Of a DNA stretch of 42,928 nt, positions 41,139-42,928 are shown piece after piece. Origin of the DNA: a virus; the IMG/VR virus record IMGVR_UViG_3300034118_000669, positions 1-42,928 of that record, one strand, 5' to 3'. Position 1 is the first letter of the stretch. Each line of letters starts with the position of its first letter. The translations under genes were made by a program, and so were the position numbers. The notes under the pieces are model-generated. The model did not search any database and was not told the origin of the DNA. It was given only the letters and a program-made list of their open reading frames with translations.

Positions 41139-41686
41139 TGATTGCCGTCGCCGTAATGGACTACGACGACGAGAACATCGTTGAAGAGTGCGAGACTGGA
41201 TGGAAACGGTTTTGCGCTGAGGTTCTCGTTCGGACCCAATACCACGTTCGTGAACTGTGCCTCCGCCATCGGCGGCTGGGGTACAGCCAGATGATCCCCT
41301 CCACCCGTAAGGAGTGGGAGATTCTGCGACGGCAGGTGGCCGCCTACCGGTGGGCATTTGAGGGCACGGGCGGCCTGTTCACATTCGACCAGACGTGCCT
41401 GGATTTGGGCCTCGACCCGGAGATTGTGCGGCGAAAACTGCTGTCTCTGTGCCGGCCTGAGCGGGACATAAATCTTTTGGTGAAGTGGGTCGCCCGCCAA
41501 AAGGAGAAGCCGTATGCCGACCGTAGCCCAGAAGGTAAGGATGCTCGTGGATTGGGCACCGGCCTTGTCGCTGCTGTCCGAGATTTCCGCAGCCGACACG
41601 GCCAAAGAGCGGGCAGAAGGGGCGCTCAAACTCATGCGGTTTGTCGCTACCAAGACGGCCACGCCCATCGACGACGACCTCTGTGA
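41138..41686 (+). CDS. Helix-turn-helix-like small protein, doubtful C-terminus (182 aa)
   Basis: ATG 41138 shares a base with the previous TAA. The first 125 residues read as one protein: a Cys/Glu-rich start, then EILRRQVAAYRWAFEGTGG and FTFDQTCLDLGLDPEIVRRKL. The latter has the F-x-x-x-x-C-x-x-LGLDP-x-x-VRR pattern of small DNA-binding phage proteins. After residue 125 the frame enters the 41514 gene (173-bp overlap) and turns Arg/Gly/His-rich, so that part may be a shadow. A regulatory role is suggested by the helix-turn-helix-like piece only. Confidence 0.5.
   Translation: MIAVAVMDYDDENIVEECETGWKRFCAEVLVRTQYHVRELCLRHRRLGYSQMIPSTRKEWEILRRQVAAYRWAFEGTGGLFTFDQTCLDLGLDPEIVRRKLLSLCRPERDINLLVKWVARQKEKPYADRSPEGKDARGLGTGLVAAVRDFRSRHGQRAGRRGAQTHAVCRYQDGHAHRRRPL
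41461..41513 (+). promoter_or_regulatory. CATAAATC element with hairpin before the 41514 gene
   Basis: Inside the 41138 frame, GCGGGA precedes CATAAATC (41467-41474). A 7-bp inverted repeat CTTTTGG (41474-41480) / CCAAAAG (41497-41503) follows, and AAGGAG (41501-41506) gives a start at ATG 41514. This third copy shares GCGG-x-CATAAATC and the hairpin plus ribosome-site order with 382-409 and 22258-22286, though the loop is longer (16 nt). Confidence 0.5.
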
Positions 41687-41783
41687 GCGGGTGGAGGCGT
41701 GCCTCCTGAGCCCGCAGGGGGAGGAGTTGTTCCGGTACATCGTGGCCCTGGTCACGGCTGTGTCGCAGGCGGAGGTGGACTGA
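41514..41783 (+). CDS. Small helical protein (89 aa)
   Basis: ATG 41514 has AAGGAG (41501-41506) 7 nt upstream. The 89-aa product is helical with leucine/valine-rich amphipathic stretches (AQKVRMLVDWAPALSLLSEIS, ELFRYIVALVTAVSQAEVD) and two cysteines. No clear membrane segment and no family. Its stop overlaps the next ATG. The element before it may give it separate control. It may belong to the small-gene run around the lysis region. Confidence 0.58.
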   Translation: MPTVAQKVRMLVDWAPALSLLSEISAADTAKERAEGALKLMRFVATKTATPIDDDLCERVEACLLSPQGEELFRYIVALVTAVSQAEVD

Positions 41784-42025
41784 TGGGTCTGTATCTGATC
41801 GCCGCTGCCGCGTTTGCGGTGGCTGCGGGAGCGTCCGCCCTGCCGTACCTGACTGCGGCCCGGTCGCCGGGAGTCTCGCCGGTTGACCGGGCCGGGTGGG
41901 TGAATCGCCTGTTCGTCCTTGCGGAGCAGGCGGAGGAGGCTGGGGAGGTGGCAGTGGCGTCGGCGGCACGGTCGCTGATCGCGGCCCTGGTGGCAGAGAA
42001 GGAACTCCCGAAGAAGGCCCGGTAG
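41783..42025 (+). CDS. Small membrane-anchored protein (80 aa)
   Basis: ATG 41783 overlaps the previous TGA; longer frames upstream are shadows. The N-terminus LYLIAAAAFAVAAGASALPYL is a strong hydrophobic segment, followed by a Gly/Pro/Arg turn and a helical, Ala/Glu-rich rest (AEQAEEAGEVAVASAARSLIAAL) ending KKAR. This is a single-pass membrane protein with a short cytoplasmic or periplasmic tail. In phages, such proteins are found as holins, spanins or superinfection proteins. The next gene is also a membrane protein. Which role applies cannot be told. Confidence 0.6.
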   Translation: MGLYLIAAAAFAVAAGASALPYLTAARSPGVSPVDRAGWVNRLFVLAEQAEEAGEVAVASAARSLIAALVAEKELPKKAR

Positions 42026-42027
42026 TC

Positions 42028-42444
42028 ATGGCACGAACGGTAGCAATCTGGGCTGGCCTGCTGATCGGCATTGGTGCCATGACGGCGACCGTCTTGCCGG
42101 TGGCTTCGGTGGTGAAGCCGGTCGTGCCCGAGCCGTCTGGTGTCCTGGCTGGCGTGAGCCGTGCGGACGCGGAGATACTGCGGCAGTTCCACGCCGCCGT
42201 CGCGGACATTGTGGTGCGGGACGACTTCGCCAAAGACCCGGTGTTCAAGACGGTGTTCGACCTCCGGAACCGGTACAAGTGCGCCCTGTCGATGGCGTTT
42301 GAGAACACTGGCATGGTCGGCCGGTACGCCGGGTTGGGCTCGCGGCTCGATGAGTACCTGCTCGCGGCCGTCGGGGACAAAGACCTTCCGCTGACTCCCG
42401 AACTCCGGCAGTCCGCAGCCCGAGCGTTCACGGCCATCAAGTAG
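42028..42444 (+). CDS. Membrane-anchored or exported protein (138 aa)
   Basis: ATG 42028 follows the previous TAG after 2 bp. The product opens ARTVAIWAGLLIGIGAMTATVLPVA, a hydrophobic stretch that may be a signal peptide or a single membrane anchor. A soluble helical domain follows, with GRYAGLGSRLDEYLLAAVG and a single Cys. The two membrane-linked genes in a row followed by the 42452 gene look like a lysis cassette. No catalytic motif is visible. A spanin-like or immunity-like role is inference. Confidence 0.58.
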   Translation: MARTVAIWAGLLIGIGAMTATVLPVASVVKPVVPEPSGVLAGVSRADAEILRQFHAAVADIVVRDDFAKDPVFKTVFDLRNRYKCALSMAFENTGMVGRYAGLGSRLDEYLLAAVGDKDLPLTPELRQSAARAFTAIK

Positions 42445-42451
42445 GTGGGGC

Positions 42452-42928
42452 ATGACTGACTTCTATGCCTCGCCGGAGGACATCGTTCGGGCGTACAACG
42501 ACGGGCTCGTGGGCTCGTACTGCGACCCGGATGCGACCGCCAGTCTGCTGCGGTCCCTTCCCATGCCGCTGTTTGGCAGCACGCTCTCTGGCAGCGGGGC
42601 CGGCAAACTGTCGCTCGCCTACAAGGCGGTCGTCCACTGGGAGACGGCGACAGGCCGCAAGCCCTACGACGAGACGCAGACGACGGGCGATTGTGTCAGC
42701 CATGCCGTGCGGGGTGCGGCGGACGTGGCCCGAGCCAACGACCCAGACCTGCACTCGACGGAGGACTGGGTAGACCGCACGGCGACGGAGCCGTTGTACG
42801 GGGCACGCGGCCATGGCGGGCAGGGGGCGACCTGCTCTCGCATCGTGGAGTGGGCGCACAAGACCGGCGGCTTGATGCTCCGCAAGAAGTACGAGTCGCT
42901 CGGGCTCGACCTCACGGAATACGACGCA
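42452..42928 (+). CDS. Cysteine-peptidase-like protein, cut by the window end
   Basis: ATG 42452 follows AGGTGGGG. At least 159 residues are visible and the frame is still open at 42928. It contains QTTGDCVSHAVRGAADVARA, with the Cys-x-Ser-His pattern of a papain-like active-site helix. Later segments, LYGARGHGGQGATCSR and LGLDLTEYDA, continue the fold. The catalytic His and Asn/Asp would lie beyond the edge. If it is a peptidase or amidase, it may be the host-lysis or wall-cutting enzyme for the two preceding membrane proteins. Fold recognition is partial. Confidence 0.5.
   Translation, partial: MTDFYASPEDIVRAYNDGLVGSYCDPDATASLLRSLPMPLFGSTLSGSGAGKLSLAYKAVVHWETATGRKPYDETQTTGDCVSHAVRGAADVARANDPDLHSTEDWVDRTATEPLYGARGHGGQGATCSRIVEWAHKTGGLMLRKKYESLGLDLTEYDA

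Noticed and set aside
1-42928. Circular closure, with the 42452 gene continuing at base 1
   Set aside because: The last codon ends exactly at 42928 and frame 1 stays open to TGA 40-42, but the added 13 residues do not look like a continuation of the peptidase-like fold, and no terminal overlap is visible.
1-42928. CRISPR array, insertion sequence or transposase
   Set aside because: No regularly spaced repeats, terminal inverted repeats with target duplications, or transposase-like proteins were found.

Overview
The window is one continuous stretch of a high-GC tailed bacteriophage genome (or an integrated copy), with podovirus-like architecture. Almost every base is coding. Genes are packed head to tail with ATGA-type stop/start overlaps, and nearly all lie on the + strand. 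There is no rRNA, no recognisable tRNA and no host-type metabolic gene. The host cannot be read directly. Base composition, the small cysteine-motif protein at 21843 and the HNH protein at 38980 remind me of phage-like sequences from Planctomycetes or freshwater metagenomes, but that is recollection and inference.

Layout. (1) 1-381: end of an upstream gene and two tiny genes. (2) 410-10787: head and packaging module, comprising a virion-associated HEXXH metallopeptidase, an unknown virion protein, a scaffold-like protein, the major capsid protein, a decoration-type protein, a terminator hairpin, small genes including a DUF6321-type protein, a zinc-ribbon/small-terminase candidate, the large terminase, and the portal with a proline-rich tail. 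(3) 10811-22250: connector, tail and adhesin genes, with a 1289-residue Ig/Asp-box/FN3 fibre, a gp4-like adaptor and a tail-tubular-B-like protein that appears split into two genes. (4) 22287-33638: small coiled or disordered proteins, then three very large proteins (1224, 671 and 1163 aa), most likely internal or ejected virion proteins. (5) 33627-34451 (minus): a tyrosine recombinase, separated from the next module by a 154-bp region rich in inverted repeats. (6) 34606-37998: recombination genes (RecE-like PD-(D/E)XK exonuclease, ERF-type annealing protein, SF2 helicase). (7) 38007-41138: several small nucleases, a roughly 330-bp noncoding region with strong RNA-like structure, an HNH/PD-(D/E)XK double-nuclease gene, and two nucleotide-pool enzymes (HD phosphohydrolase and MazZ/DUF5664-type pyrophosphohydrolase). 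(8) 41138-42928: small genes, two membrane proteins, and a protein cut off by the window edge that may belong to the lysis region.

How it fits together. Regions 2-4 make, fill and tail the particle. Regions 5-7 would handle integration, recombination, junction processing and control of the nucleotide pool. DNA polymerase, RNA polymerase, repressor and a certain endolysin are not seen, so the genome probably continues past the window.

Most unusual points: the structured noncoding region at 38406-38738, which can form mutually exclusive helices; a GCGG-x-CATAAATC element that occurs three times, each followed by a hairpin, a ribosome-binding site and a start codon; the HNH-resolvase fusion with an internal start; and the adjacent HD/MazZ-like pair, which recalls nucleotide-pool genes of 2-aminoadenine phages although PurZ is not visible.
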